This document shows, piece by piece, positions 1 to 7,311 of a stretch of 10,653 nucleotides of DNA. The stretch spans positions 1 through 10,653 of the forward strand of contig JAZSOL010000122.1 in assembly GCA_045536915.1 (NCBI GenBank). The letters run 5' to 3'. The DNA is from RGIG1828 sp045536915 (GTDB lineage Bacteria > Bacillota > Clostridia > UMGS1810). The position numbers and the translations under genes were made by a program. Below the pieces are notes generated by a model, which saw nothing but the letters and a program-made list of their open reading frames with translations, was not told the origin of the DNA and did no database searches. Every line of letters starts with the position of its first letter. The first letter of the stretch is position 1.

Positions 1-266
1 TGACAGAAGTCATCCGAACCTGATTTTATAGCGGAAGATTTTCACCTGAACTTCGTTAAAATGCTCATAAATCCGACAGGATTCATTGCGCTTTTGCCTT
101 GTTCAATTAAAAATCTTTTTGCTAAAAATTCTTCGACCTGAAAACTACGTATTTTGTGATAGATTTCGGTACGGAGGACGAAGTAAGGCTTTGTGCCTTT
201 CGAGGACGACAAACCGAAAGATACCGAAAATACTTGTTTTCAGGCAGGTTCGGATAACTCCTGTCA
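1..266. repeat. Large composite palindrome (nested inverted repeats, possibly three-way)
   Basis: No gene is convincing here, but the stretch folds on itself at several levels. The outer arms are TGACAG (1-6) with CTGTCA (261-266), and CATCCGAACCTG (11-22) with CAGGTTCGGATA (245-256; 11 of 12 pair). Inside lie two separate hairpins. The first spans 29-124: TAGC/GCTA, AAGATTTT (35-42)/AAAATCTT (110-117), TGAAC (47-51)/GTTCA (101-105), and a tip AATCC-gaca-GGATT (70-83). The second spans 137-244: CCTGAAAAC (137-145)/GTTTTCAGG (236-244), GTATTTT (149-155)/AAAATAC (227-233), TTTCGGTA (164-171)/TACCGAAA (222-229), and a tip AAGGC (185-189)/GCCTT (195-199). Pairing is seen directly. Whether this is a miniature mobile element, a structured RNA or a regulatory leader is not decided by the sequence. 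The left end touches the window edge, so the element may continue upstream. Confidence 0.7.
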
Positions 267-455
267 GGCTAACAGTTTCAGTCGGTTCGGTAGAACATCC
301 GATGGCACCGGAGCATTATATCGAGCGGGTGTGTATTGGAAGTTATTATGGCTTTTAGTACAAGAAACTTTCACCCAACACGCCTCCGAAGGCAAACTTT
401 TCATTACCCAATGGAGACTGCATAAAAGCAGCATATGCATTTTGCAATCAGCATA
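267..455. other. Non-coding leader upstream of ahpC with a further hairpin
   Basis: No supported gene. An imperfect hairpin is visible around 328-391: GGTGTGTATTGG followed by AAGTT on the left can pair with AACTTTC, CCAA and CACGCC on the right, allowing bulges and G-U pairs. Short open frames crossing the region have no ribosome binding site and composition unlike the neighbouring genes. I could not place a convincing -35/-10 promoter for ahpC and saw no good copy of a PerR operator. The stretch may be transcribed as the 5' leader of ahpC, but that is inference. Confidence 0.4.
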
Positions 456-492
456 GCCTTTGGAAAGCATAAAATTAAAGGAGAATAAAATT

Positions 493-1050
493 ATGTCGTT
501 GATTAACAAAGAAATTTCAGATTTTAAAGCTTACGCATTTCACGGAGACGATTTTAAGATGGTTTCCAAAGAGGACATTTTAGGTAAATGGAGTGTGTTC
601 TTTTTCTATCCTGCGGATTTTACCTTTGTATGCCCAACGGAGTTAGAAGATTTGGCAAATAAGTATGAAGATTTTAAAAATGCCGGCTGTGAAATATACT
701 CTGTATCTACCGATACACATTTTGTTCATAAAGCATGGCACGATGCATCTGAAAGAATTAAAAAAATCAATTATCCCATGCTTGCCGATCCTACTCATGA
801 AATTTCAAGAGATTTTGAGGTTTTAATTGAATCCGATGGTCTTGCAGAACGTGGTACATTTATAATAAATCCCGAAGGCAAAATCGTGGGATATGAGGTA
901 ACAGCAGGGAATGTGGGCAGAAACGCCGAAGAACTTTTCCGCAAGGTTCAGGCATGCCAGTTTGTTCACGCTCATGGCGACCAGGTTTGTCCGGCTAACT
1001 GGAAGCCGGGTGCTGAAACATTAAAGCCAAGTCTTGATCTCGTAGGATAG
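493..1050 (+). CDS. ahpC: Alkyl hydroperoxide reductase subunit C (AhpC, 2-Cys peroxiredoxin)
   Basis: Reduces hydrogen peroxide, organic hydroperoxides and peroxynitrite in the cytoplasm using paired cysteines that are recycled by a partner flavoprotein. The 185-residue product has the full length of bacterial AhpC. The peroxidatic cysteine is Cys47 in the motif FYPADFTFVCPTELE, and the resolving cysteine is Cys166 in DQVCPANWKPG, typical of the Prx1/AhpC group. The start is ATG 493, because AAAGGAG (477-483) lies just upstream. An in-frame ATG at 460 would run through this ribosome binding site and add residues unlike the family N-terminus. The following flavoprotein gene begins within about 55 bases on the same strand, so the two are probably one operon and one redox relay. 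Family assignment is very secure. No promoter was identified; a long palindromic stretch precedes the gene. Confidence 0.97.
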   Translation: MSLINKEISDFKAYAFHGDDFKMVSKEDILGKWSVFFFYPADFTFVCPTELEDLANKYEDFKNAGCEIYSVSTDTHFVHKAWHDASERIKKINYPMLADPTHEISRDFEVLIESDGLAERGTFIINPEGKIVGYEVTAGNVGRNAEELFRKVQACQFVHAHGDQVCPANWKPGAETLKPSLDLVG

Positions 1051-1103
1051 TTATAATGAGTAATATATAAAATATTAATTAAGATAATTTATATGATGTT
1101 GTA

Positions 1104-2708
1104 GTGATAGGCGGTGGTCCTGCAGGACTTACCGCCGCCATTTATCTGGCTCGTGCAAGATACCGTGTTTTGGTTTTGGAAAAGGAACAATTTGGCGGTC
1201 AGATTACCATTACACACGAAGTGGTAAATTATCCGGGCTTGAGAAAAATAAGCGGAAAAGAACTTGCCGAAACTATGCGCCGGCAAGCAGAAACCTTTGG
1301 AGCAGAATTTTTAATGGCGGAAGCAGAAAGCCTTAAAATGGATGATGTTGTTAAAACCGTTCACACAAGCCGTGGAGATTTTCAATGTTTAGGAGTTCTG
1401 CTTGCTACCGGTGCACATCCGAGAACCATAGGATTTAAAGGAGAAGAAGAACACAAAGGCCGGGGCGTTGCTTATTGTGCCACCTGTGACGGAGAATTTT
1501 TCGCCGGAAAAGAAGTTTACGTGATCGGCGGGGGTTTTGCTGCAGCAGAGGAAAGTGTATTTTTAACTAAATTTGCCCGTCATGTAACAATTCTTGTTCG
1601 GGAAGATGATTTCACATGTGCTCCAAGCGTTGCAGAACCGGCGAAAAAACATAAAAAAATAACAGTGGTTTATAATGCTGTTGTCGAAGAAGTGGCCGGA
1701 GAAAATGGCCTCAGCTATATAAAATATAAAAATACTAAAACAGGAGACGTCACCAAATATCAAGCAGAAGACGGAGATAACTTCGGAGTGTTTGTGTTTG
1801 CCGGATATTCTCCTGACACAGAACTGGTTAAAGGTGTTGCAAAGTTAAATGAATACGGCTACGTTATAACAGACTCAAGTCAAAAAACAACTGCAGATGG
1901 TCTGTATGCTGCAGGCGATGTATGCATCAAACCTCTACGTCAGGTGGTTACCGCTACCGGAGACGGTGCATTGGCTGCCACGGAGCTTGAAAAATATGTT
2001 GCCAAAATGCAGAGAAAAACAGGTCTTTATCCAAAACCGCGCGTCACAAGAGCGGCAGACTTGCAAAGTGTATCCGATAAACCGCACGATGATTCCGGTG
2101 AAATATTTACCTCGGAAATGAAAGAGCAGTTGGAGAGTGTGTTTTCCAAAATGGAGCGCAAACTCATCCTTAAACTGTATCTTGATAACCGTCCTGTATC
2201 TTTGGAACTAAAGGATTTTATAACAAAACTTGCAGATCTTACAGACAAGCTTGCAGTTTTGATTGCTGAAAAAAATGACCAATCAAATCTTGCACCGTGT
2301 GTGCGAGTGTTTTCAGAGGATGGAATTGATTTTGGGATTGCATTTCACGGTGTTCCGGGAGGACATGAGTTTACCTCATTTGTGTTGGGGCTTTACAATG
2401 CCGCAGGCCCCGGACAGACAATAGATGAAGATACATTAAAGGAAATTGAAAAAATCCAAAAACAAGCTGATATGAAGATTTTGGTATCGTTGTCTTGCAC
2501 TATGTGTCCTGATTTGGTGATTGCATGCCAGCGTATTGCAACCCAAAATAAAAATATTAAAGCAGAAGTATATGACCTTCAGCATTTTGAAGATTTAAAG
2601 AAAAAATATAATGTTATGAGTGTTCCATGTTTGGTTATCAACGATGAACATGTATATTTTGGAAAGAAGAATATAAATCAGATTATTGATATAATAAAGC
2701 AGGGATAA
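1104..2708 (+). CDS. Thioredoxin-reductase-like flavoprotein fused to an AhpF-type redox domain (AhpF homologue); start codon problematic
   Basis: Probable electron donor for the adjacent AhpC. Numbered from GTG 1104 (534 residues), residues 1-300 are a low-molecular-weight thioredoxin reductase module: FAD motif GGGPAGLTAA (3-12), redox pair CATC (Cys125, Cys128), nucleotide-binding GGGFAAAEES (142-151), and a second FAD motif AGDVC (270-274). Residues about 335-534 resemble the N-terminal domain of AhpF (double thioredoxin/glutaredoxin fold), with a second redox pair CTMC (Cys465, Cys468). The order is therefore reversed relative to E. coli AhpF. This matches the known AhpF-homologue family (TIGR03143), found beside ahpC in genomes lacking true AhpF. 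The HRRD-like NADPH motif of thioredoxin reductases is absent; the equivalent stretch reads TILVREDDFT. Oddity: codons coding DNLYDVV precede GTG 1104 in frame, completing the first beta strand, but TAA stops at 1080 and 1068 cut them off from ATG 1056, which has AGGA eight bases upstream. The gene may have a damaged start or use unusual initiation. The rest is intact, so function is likely if translated. Confidence 0.9.
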   Translation: MIGGGPAGLTAAIYLARARYRVLVLEKEQFGGQITITHEVVNYPGLRKISGKELAETMRRQAETFGAEFLMAEAESLKMDDVVKTVHTSRGDFQCLGVLLATGAHPRTIGFKGEEEHKGRGVAYCATCDGEFFAGKEVYVIGGGFAAAEESVFLTKFARHVTILVREDDFTCAPSVAEPAKKHKKITVVYNAVVEEVAGENGLSYIKYKNTKTGDVTKYQAEDGDNFGVFVFAGYSPDTELVKGVAKLNEYGYVITDSSQKTTADGLYAAGDVCIKPLRQVVTATGDGALAATELEKYVAKMQRKTGLYPKPRVTRAADLQSVSDKPHDDSGEIFTSEMKEQLESVFSKMERKLILKLYLDNRPVSLELKDFITKLADLTDKLAVLIAEKNDQSNLAPCVRVFSEDGIDFGIAFHGVPGGHEFTSFVLGLYNAAGPGQTIDEDTLKEIEKIQKQADMKILVSLSCTMCPDLVIACQRIATQNKNIKAEVYDLQHFEDLKKKYNVMSVPCLVINDEHVYFGKKNINQIIDIIKQG

Positions 2709-2812
2709 ATTCAAAGTAAATGAGCTCATATGGGTAATCAATGATTTTGTCTTCTATCCACATTTAAAGCCGATTTTATGTGGTCAAAAACAAGAAGATT
2801 TCAAACAAAACA

Positions 2813-2848
2813 AAAACCTCGGAACCACTTGGTTACTGAGGTTTTATT
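2813..2848 (+). terminator. Intrinsic terminator after the ahpC operon
   Basis: The arms AAAACCTC (2813-2820) and GAGGTTTT (2838-2845) pair perfectly, with an inner stem AACC (2823-2826)/GGTT (2831-2834) around an ACTT loop. Terminal T residues follow on the plus strand and A residues precede it, so it could work in both directions. It lies about 105 bases after the flavoprotein stop and ahead of the next promoter, which fits the end of the operon. A weaker hairpin, CCACAT (2758-2763)/ATGTGG (2778-2783), lies between the stop codon and this terminator. Confidence 0.75.
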
Positions 2849-2986
2849 GGGTGCGTCCAAAACGGGAATACGCGAAATGGCTGTTTGGCTATTGCAGGTA
2901 TGCTAATGGGTTATTTATTCAATTGCCGGAAAATATGGCGTGGATAACTAATGTTATGTATAAATTGATGAAATGCAGTCAATTTC
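2849..2986. other. Intergenic spacer, no feature seen
   Basis: Between the terminator and the response-regulator promoter. Short open frames cross the stretch but none has a start with a ribosome binding site or a recognisable product. No RNA gene could be folded from it. Confidence 0.5.
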
Positions 2987-3015
2987 TTGAAAAAAAACAT
3001 ATTTTATGATAAAAT
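2987..3015 (+). promoter_or_regulatory. Promoter of the two-component operon
   Basis: TTGAAA (2987-2992) and TAAAAT (3010-3015) are separated by 17 bases, and TG sits one base before the -10 hexamer (3007-3008), giving an extended -10 element. This is a near-ideal housekeeping sigma-A-type promoter. Transcription would start near 3022, leaving a leader of about 25 nt that carries the GGAGGTG ribosome binding site. Confidence 0.8.
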
Positions 3016-3048
3016 ATAAATATAAAACATTTTTTGGAGGTGAAAGAG

Positions 3049-3726
3049 TTGATTTATTTTGTGGAAGATGATGCCAACATCCGCAAACTCGTATGCTATG
3101 CCCTTGAAAAAGAGGGTTATTCCATAAAAGGCTGCAGTTTGCCGAGTGAATTTTGGCAAGAAATAAAAAATGAAAAACCGCAGCTTGTTTTACTTGATAT
3201 AATGCTTCCTGAAGAAGATGGTCTTTCTATCCTGGAAAAACTTCAGGCAGACGAAAGCACAAAAAATATTCCCGTGATTATGATTACTGCCAAAGGCAGT
3301 GAATTTGAAAAAGTAACAGGACTTGATATGGGTGCAGATGATTATATTGCAAAACCTTTTGGTATGACAGAACTTACGAGCCGTGTCCGTGCAGTTTTAA
3401 GAAGATATGAAAAGACCAACAAGGTAAAAGAATATAAAATTGGAGATTTGTATGTGAATCCCGAAAAGCACATCATCGAGGTATCGGGAAAAGAAGTTAA
3501 CCTTTCTTTCAAGGAGTATTCGCTTTTAATGGTGCTTTTGGAAGCCGGGGGTAATGTGGTTTCAAGAGACACTTTACTTACTCGTGTATGGGGAGAATTT
3601 TATGATGAGTCAAGAACTCTTGATGTTCATATAAGAAAGCTTCGTATGAAACTTGAAACCGCAGGAGAGCTTATTCATACCGTTAAAAATATAGGTTACA
3701 AGCTCGGAGGTAGTGAAAATGGTTAA
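3049..3726 (+). CDS. phoP: OmpR/PhoB-family response regulator, probably phosphate-responsive PhoP
   Basis: DNA-binding half of a two-component system. In the 225-residue product, residues 1-115 are a receiver domain with acidic pocket Glu6-Asp7-Asp8, phospho-acceptor Asp50 in LLDIMLP, switch Thr80 and conserved Lys102 in AKPF. Residues about 130-223 are a winged-helix domain with the recognition stretch SRTLDVHIRKLRMKLE and the closing NIGYKLG. I place the start at TTG 3049, because GGAGGTG (3036-3042) lies the right distance upstream and the protein then begins MIYFVEDD, as in its relatives; TTG 3034 would overlap the ribosome binding site. The stop overlaps the kinase start by 8 bases, so translation is coupled. 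Family assignment is very secure. The PhoP identity is inferred from the PAS-containing PhoR-like kinase and from TTAACA boxes ahead of the phosphate transporter downstream. Another OmpR-type regulator remains possible. Confidence 0.93.
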   Translation: MIYFVEDDANIRKLVCYALEKEGYSIKGCSLPSEFWQEIKNEKPQLVLLDIMLPEEDGLSILEKLQADESTKNIPVIMITAKGSEFEKVTGLDMGADDYIAKPFGMTELTSRVRAVLRRYEKTNKVKEYKIGDLYVNPEKHIIEVSGKEVNLSFKEYSLLMVLLEAGGNVVSRDTLLTRVWGEFYDESRTLDVHIRKLRMKLETAGELIHTVKNIGYKLGGSENG

Positions 3727-5377
3727 TAAGATATTTCGTTCTAATTTCTTTACCTCTATGCTTGTTTTGCTTATGAGCTTTTGTCTGACTTTTGGTGTGC
3801 TTTTTAGTTATTTTGAAGCGCAGATGTTCGCAGAGCTTGAAAGCGAAGCCGGCTACATATCATATGCGGTGAAAAATGAAGGTGCTGATTTTATAGATAA
3901 CTTCAATGAAAAAGGCAAAAGAATAACTTTGGTTTCAAAGGACGGAATGGTTTTAGCAGATACAGCTGCAAGTGCTGAAGAGTTGGAAAATCATGCTGAC
4001 CGGGAAGAAATTAAAGATGCGATAAAAAGCGGAAAAGGTACAAGCTCAAGATATTCAAATACCCTGATGCAGAAAACCTTGTATTACGCAGAGCAACTTG
4101 ATGATGGAACTATACTTCGTGTGTCTGCTACTCAAAATTCTGTGGTTATAATACTGCTTGGATTATTACAACCTCTTATTACCATAATTGCACTTGCACT
4201 TATTATTTCAATTTTCCTGTCATACAGATTGTCGAAAGCCATTATCAAGCCTATCAATGAGCTTGACCTTGATAATCCTGCCGCAAATGAAACATATGAG
4301 GAACTAACACCGCTACTCAAAAAAATATCTGCTCAGAAAAAAACTATTTCAAAGCATATAAAGGAAGCGGAGCAAAAACAAAAGGAATTTAAACTCATAA
4401 CAGAAAACATGAGCGAAGGACTTTTGATTATTGATAAGGATTTCAATATTCTTTCTTACAATCAGGCAGCTAAAACCTTACTTGAAGTTGATGATACCAA
4501 AAGCAGAAGTGTTCTCTCTTTCAACGGAAGTCGTGGTTTCAGAAAAACGATTGAAACGGCATTTTCCGGTGAGCGTAGCGAAAACGATATTACTCACGAA
4601 GAAAACACATATAACCTGATTGCAAACCCCGTTTTTGAAGGAGATAAAATAATCGGTGCCGTTATGGTAATCATTGATGTTACCGAGAGTGTAAAGCGTG
4701 AACAACTTCGTCAGGAATTTACATCTAATGTATCACACGAACTAAAAACCCCGCTCACATCTATTTCAGGTTTTGCAGAGATGATGAAATCAGGCGGTTC
4801 TCCGGACGAAACTGTTATTGACTTTTCAACTTCTATCTACGATGAAGCGCAAAGACTTATCACTCTTGTCAGCGACATTATGAAAATATCTGAACTTGAC
4901 GAGGGCGTTGTTCCGGTTGAAAAAGAAAATGTTGACATCTATGAGCTTTCAAAGGATGTTGTGAAAAGACTCACACCTATTGCTGACAAGAGAAATATTA
5001 CCTTTAACATTATCGGAGATACGACAAAAGTTTATGGTGCAAGAAAAATACTTGATGAGATGATATATAACCTTTGCGACAATGCTATCAAGTACAATAA
5101 AGAAAGCGGAACGGTTGATGTTATTGTTAATCGGGCAGGCGACAAGACAAGTGTTACGGTAAGAGATACGGGAATTGGTATTCCAATGTCCGAACAAAAC
5201 AGAGTTTTTGAACGCTTTTACAGAGTTGATAAAAGCCACTCAAAGCTTGTTGGCGGAACAGGTCTTGGTCTTGCAATTGTAAAACACGGAGCCGCATATC
5301 ACGATGCAGAGGTTTTTCTTGAAAGCACAGAGGGAAAAGGCACAAGCGTAACGATTACTTTTGCGGAATCAAACTAA
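3719..5377 (+). CDS. phoR: PhoR-like sensor histidine kinase with PAS domain
   Basis: Membrane kinase that phosphorylates the overlapping response regulator. The 552-residue product has a membrane segment at about 11-32, an extracytoplasmic sensor region of about 108 residues, a second membrane segment at about 141-168, a HAMP-like linker with a charged coiled stretch to about 222, a PAS domain at about 225-322 (starts ITENMSEGLLIIDKD), a HisKA domain with phospho-acceptor His340 in NVSHELKTPLTS, and a HATPase domain with N box NLCDNAIKYN (451-460), G1 DTGIGIP, F box FERFYRVD and G2 GGTGLGLAIVKH. All catalytic boxes are intact. I choose ATG 3719 over GTG 3713 because GGAGG (3706-3710) is correctly spaced only for the ATG. 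The architecture matches B. subtilis PhoR-type kinases. The phosphate signal is inferred from the neighbouring transporter and its Pho-box-like repeats. Confidence 0.93.
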   Translation: MVNKIFRSNFFTSMLVLLMSFCLTFGVLFSYFEAQMFAELESEAGYISYAVKNEGADFIDNFNEKGKRITLVSKDGMVLADTAASAEELENHADREEIKDAIKSGKGTSSRYSNTLMQKTLYYAEQLDDGTILRVSATQNSVVIILLGLLQPLITIIALALIISIFLSYRLSKAIIKPINELDLDNPAANETYEELTPLLKKISAQKKTISKHIKEAEQKQKEFKLITENMSEGLLIIDKDFNILSYNQAAKTLLEVDDTKSRSVLSFNGSRGFRKTIETAFSGERSENDITHEENTYNLIANPVFEGDKIIGAVMVIIDVTESVKREQLRQEFTSNVSHELKTPLTSISGFAEMMKSGGSPDETVIDFSTSIYDEAQRLITLVSDIMKISELDEGVVPVEKENVDIYELSKDVVKRLTPIADKRNITFNIIGDTTKVYGARKILDEMIYNLCDNAIKYNKESGTVDVIVNRAGDKTSVTVRDTGIGIPMSEQNRVFERFYRVDKSHSKLVGGTGLGLAIVKHGAAYHDAEVFLESTEGKGTSVTITFAESN

Positions 5378-5421
5378 CAATAAAAATCCTTGTTGTTTCA
5401 GGGAATTGTTAATGTGATTTG

Positions 5422-5482
5422 TTAACATACAATTAACATACCTTTGCTTTTAGAATTAACATTGCTTATGTTAAGCTATTAT
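5422..5482 (+). promoter_or_regulatory. Pho-box-like operator and -10 element of the phosphate transporter gene
   Basis: TTAACA occurs at 5422-5427, 5433-5438 and 5456-5461. The first two repeat with an 11-base period and the third lies 23 bases further, close to two more turns. A degenerate TTAATG precedes at 5409. B. subtilis PhoP binds TTAACA-like direct repeats spaced in this way. A -10-like TATTAT (5477-5482) follows with no -35 hexamer at the correct distance, as expected for an activator-dependent promoter. The third box is also half of a perfect inverted repeat, TTAACAT-tgctt-ATGTTAA (5456-5474). Binding by the adjacent regulator is inference. Confidence 0.65.
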
Positions 5483-5534
5483 TGTTTGAATATTATTATG
5501 AATGATTATGGATATTTAACAAGGAGGCAGTTAA

Positions 5535-7283
5535 ATGACAATTTTTGATGTACTTAATTTAATAGGCGGATTATGTTTATTCCTGTTTGGTATGAATGTA
5601 ATGGGTGACGGTTTGGAACGCCGTGCAGGAAACAGTTTGAAAGCATTACTCGGCAAACTTACAAATAGTCCGATAAAAGGCTTTTTAACAGGACTTGGTG
5701 TTACTGCCGTAATACAGAGCTCGTCAGCAACAACGGTTATGGTTGTGGGTTTTGTTAACTCAAAGATAATGACGCTTAAACAATCAATCGGCATTATTAT
5801 GGGTGCAAATATCGGAACAACTGTTACTGCATGGATATTAAGTCTGGGCGGAATTTCAGGCGATAATATAGTTATGAAGCTTTTGAAGCCCACATCGTTT
5901 ACACCTATTTTGGCTCTTATCGGAATAATATTTATGATGTTTGCAAAATCCGGCAAGAAAAAAGATGTGGGAACAATACTTCTTGGGTTTGCAACTTTGA
6001 TGTTTGGTATGAATGCAATGTCCTCTGCAGTTTCAGGACTTTCTGATATACCTGCATTCCAAAACTTATTTATAATGTTTAAAAATCCGATACTCGGTGT
6101 TTTGAGTGGTGCTATTCTTACGGCTGTTATTCAATCAAGCTCTGCCTCTGTCGGAATACTTCAGGCGCTTTCTGTAACAGGTGCGGTTTCTTATGGTGCA
6201 GCAATTCCGATTATTATGGGTCAAAATATTGGTACTTGTGTAACTGCACTTTTATCCTCACTCGGAACAAATAAGAATGCAAGAAGAGCTTCTATCATAC
6301 ATCTTTTGTTTAATTGTATAGGAACTGTTGTGTGGCTTGCGGTATTCAGTATTATTTCGATAACTGTAAAACCTGCGATTTTGGATGCATCTGCTTCTTA
6401 TTTCGGAATAGCGGTTTCGCATTCTATATTTAATGTCCTCTGCACTGCACTTCTTCTGCCAATGTCATCCCTTTTAGAAAAATTAGCTTATATTATTGTT
6501 CCTGAAGGAAAAGAAACAGAAAAAGTTGTTGAGCTCGATGAAAGACTTCTTGCAACACCAACAATTGCACTTCAGCAATGTTATAATGTTTCTAAAAAGA
6601 TGGCAAATGAAGCTGTTGAAGGCTTTAGACTTGCAATCACATCTGTTAATGAGTATGATGCGGAAAAAGCTGAAAAAATCAGAGAAATGGAAGGAAATAC
6701 CGACCATTACGAAGATATTTTGGGAACATACCTAACCAAATTATCACGCTCAAGAACATCGGATGAAGATAGTTCCGAAGTTTCAAAACTTTTAAAAGCT
6801 ATCGGGGATTTTGAAAGAATTTCTGACCATAGCGTAAATATTTTGGAATCTGTTGAAGAGTTAAGAGAGAAGAAAATAGAGTTTTCCGGCGATGCCAAAA
6901 AAGAGCTTGACGTTCTTTTGAATGCTGTATCAGAGATACTTGAGATTACACTCGGTGCCTTTAATAAAGACGACGAAAGCGCCGTATATAATGTAGAACC
7001 TCTGGAACAGGTAATAGACGGACTTAAATCTATGCTTCGTGACAGACATATTGTTCGTTTGGCTGACGGCGAATGTACTGTTGAAGCAGGCTTCATTTGG
7101 GGAGACCTCTTAACAAATCTTGAAAGAACATCCGACCATTGCTCAAATATCGCAACTTGCTTGATTGATGCAACACACCACAATATGAACGCTCACGAAT
7201 ATAAACAAAGCCTTATCGATAACAATCCGCAGTTTGATGAAAAGTTTAAACTTTATGGTGAGAAATATAAGTTGAGCCATTAA
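5535..7283 (+). CDS. Na+/phosphate cotransporter with C-terminal PhoU domain (NptA/YjbB type)
   Basis: Inner-membrane, sodium-coupled phosphate carrier of the Na/Pi-cotransporter II family. The 582-residue product starts at ATG 5535 with AAGGAGG at 5521-5527. Residues 1-320 are strongly hydrophobic and contain the family's duplicated core: QSSSATT (Q61) followed by GANIGTT in repeat one, and QSSSASV (Q200) followed by GQNIGTC in repeat two. Residues about 335-560 form a soluble PhoU-like helical domain with two signature motifs, ERISDHSVNI (427-436) and ERTSDHCSNI (530-539). The length matches transporter-PhoU fusions. In E. coli the related YjbB exports phosphate, so direction cannot be read from sequence; Pho-box-like repeats upstream and the PhoP/PhoR-like pair favour a role in phosphate homeostasis, probably uptake. 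It appears to be a single-gene transcript ending in the palindromic elements downstream. Confidence 0.95.
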   Translation: MTIFDVLNLIGGLCLFLFGMNVMGDGLERRAGNSLKALLGKLTNSPIKGFLTGLGVTAVIQSSSATTVMVVGFVNSKIMTLKQSIGIIMGANIGTTVTAWILSLGGISGDNIVMKLLKPTSFTPILALIGIIFMMFAKSGKKKDVGTILLGFATLMFGMNAMSSAVSGLSDIPAFQNLFIMFKNPILGVLSGAILTAVIQSSSASVGILQALSVTGAVSYGAAIPIIMGQNIGTCVTALLSSLGTNKNARRASIIHLLFNCIGTVVWLAVFSIISITVKPAILDASASYFGIAVSHSIFNVLCTALLLPMSSLLEKLAYIIVPEGKETEKVVELDERLLATPTIALQQCYNVSKKMANEAVEGFRLAITSVNEYDAEKAEKIREMEGNTDHYEDILGTYLTKLSRSRTSDEDSSEVSKLLKAIGDFERISDHSVNILESVEELREKKIEFSGDAKKELDVLLNAVSEILEITLGAFNKDDESAVYNVEPLEQVIDGLKSMLRDRHIVRLADGECTVEAGFIWGDLLTNLERTSDHCSNIATCLIDATHHNMNAHEYKQSLIDNNPQFDEKFKLYGEKYKLSH

Positions 7284-7311
7284 AATAAGTGAAAGAGGCT
7301 GTAGCAAAATG

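Noticed and set aside
86..456. Open frames across the region upstream of ahpC
   Set aside because: They have no ribosome binding sites, read through strong palindromes and give no recognisable protein; the self-complementary DNA explains the open frames better.
460..492. Earlier in-frame ATG for ahpC
   Set aside because: It would translate the AAAGGAG ribosome binding site and add eleven residues absent from the family; ATG 493 gives the standard N-terminus.
2846..2885. Minus-strand resemblance to a tRNA 3' end (ends in GGACGCACC)
   Set aside because: No T-arm, anticodon arm or D-arm could be assembled, so it is not a tRNA gene and a tRNA remnant is not supportable.
5378..5408. Possible terminator after the kinase gene
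   Set aside because: The only pairing (AACAA/TTGTT and CCT/AGG) is short and AT-rich without a T tract, so it is too weak to call.
5531..5956. 141-codon minus-strand frame inside the phosphate transporter gene
   Set aside because: It is antisense to a strongly conserved membrane domain and low in complexity; a shadow of the real gene.
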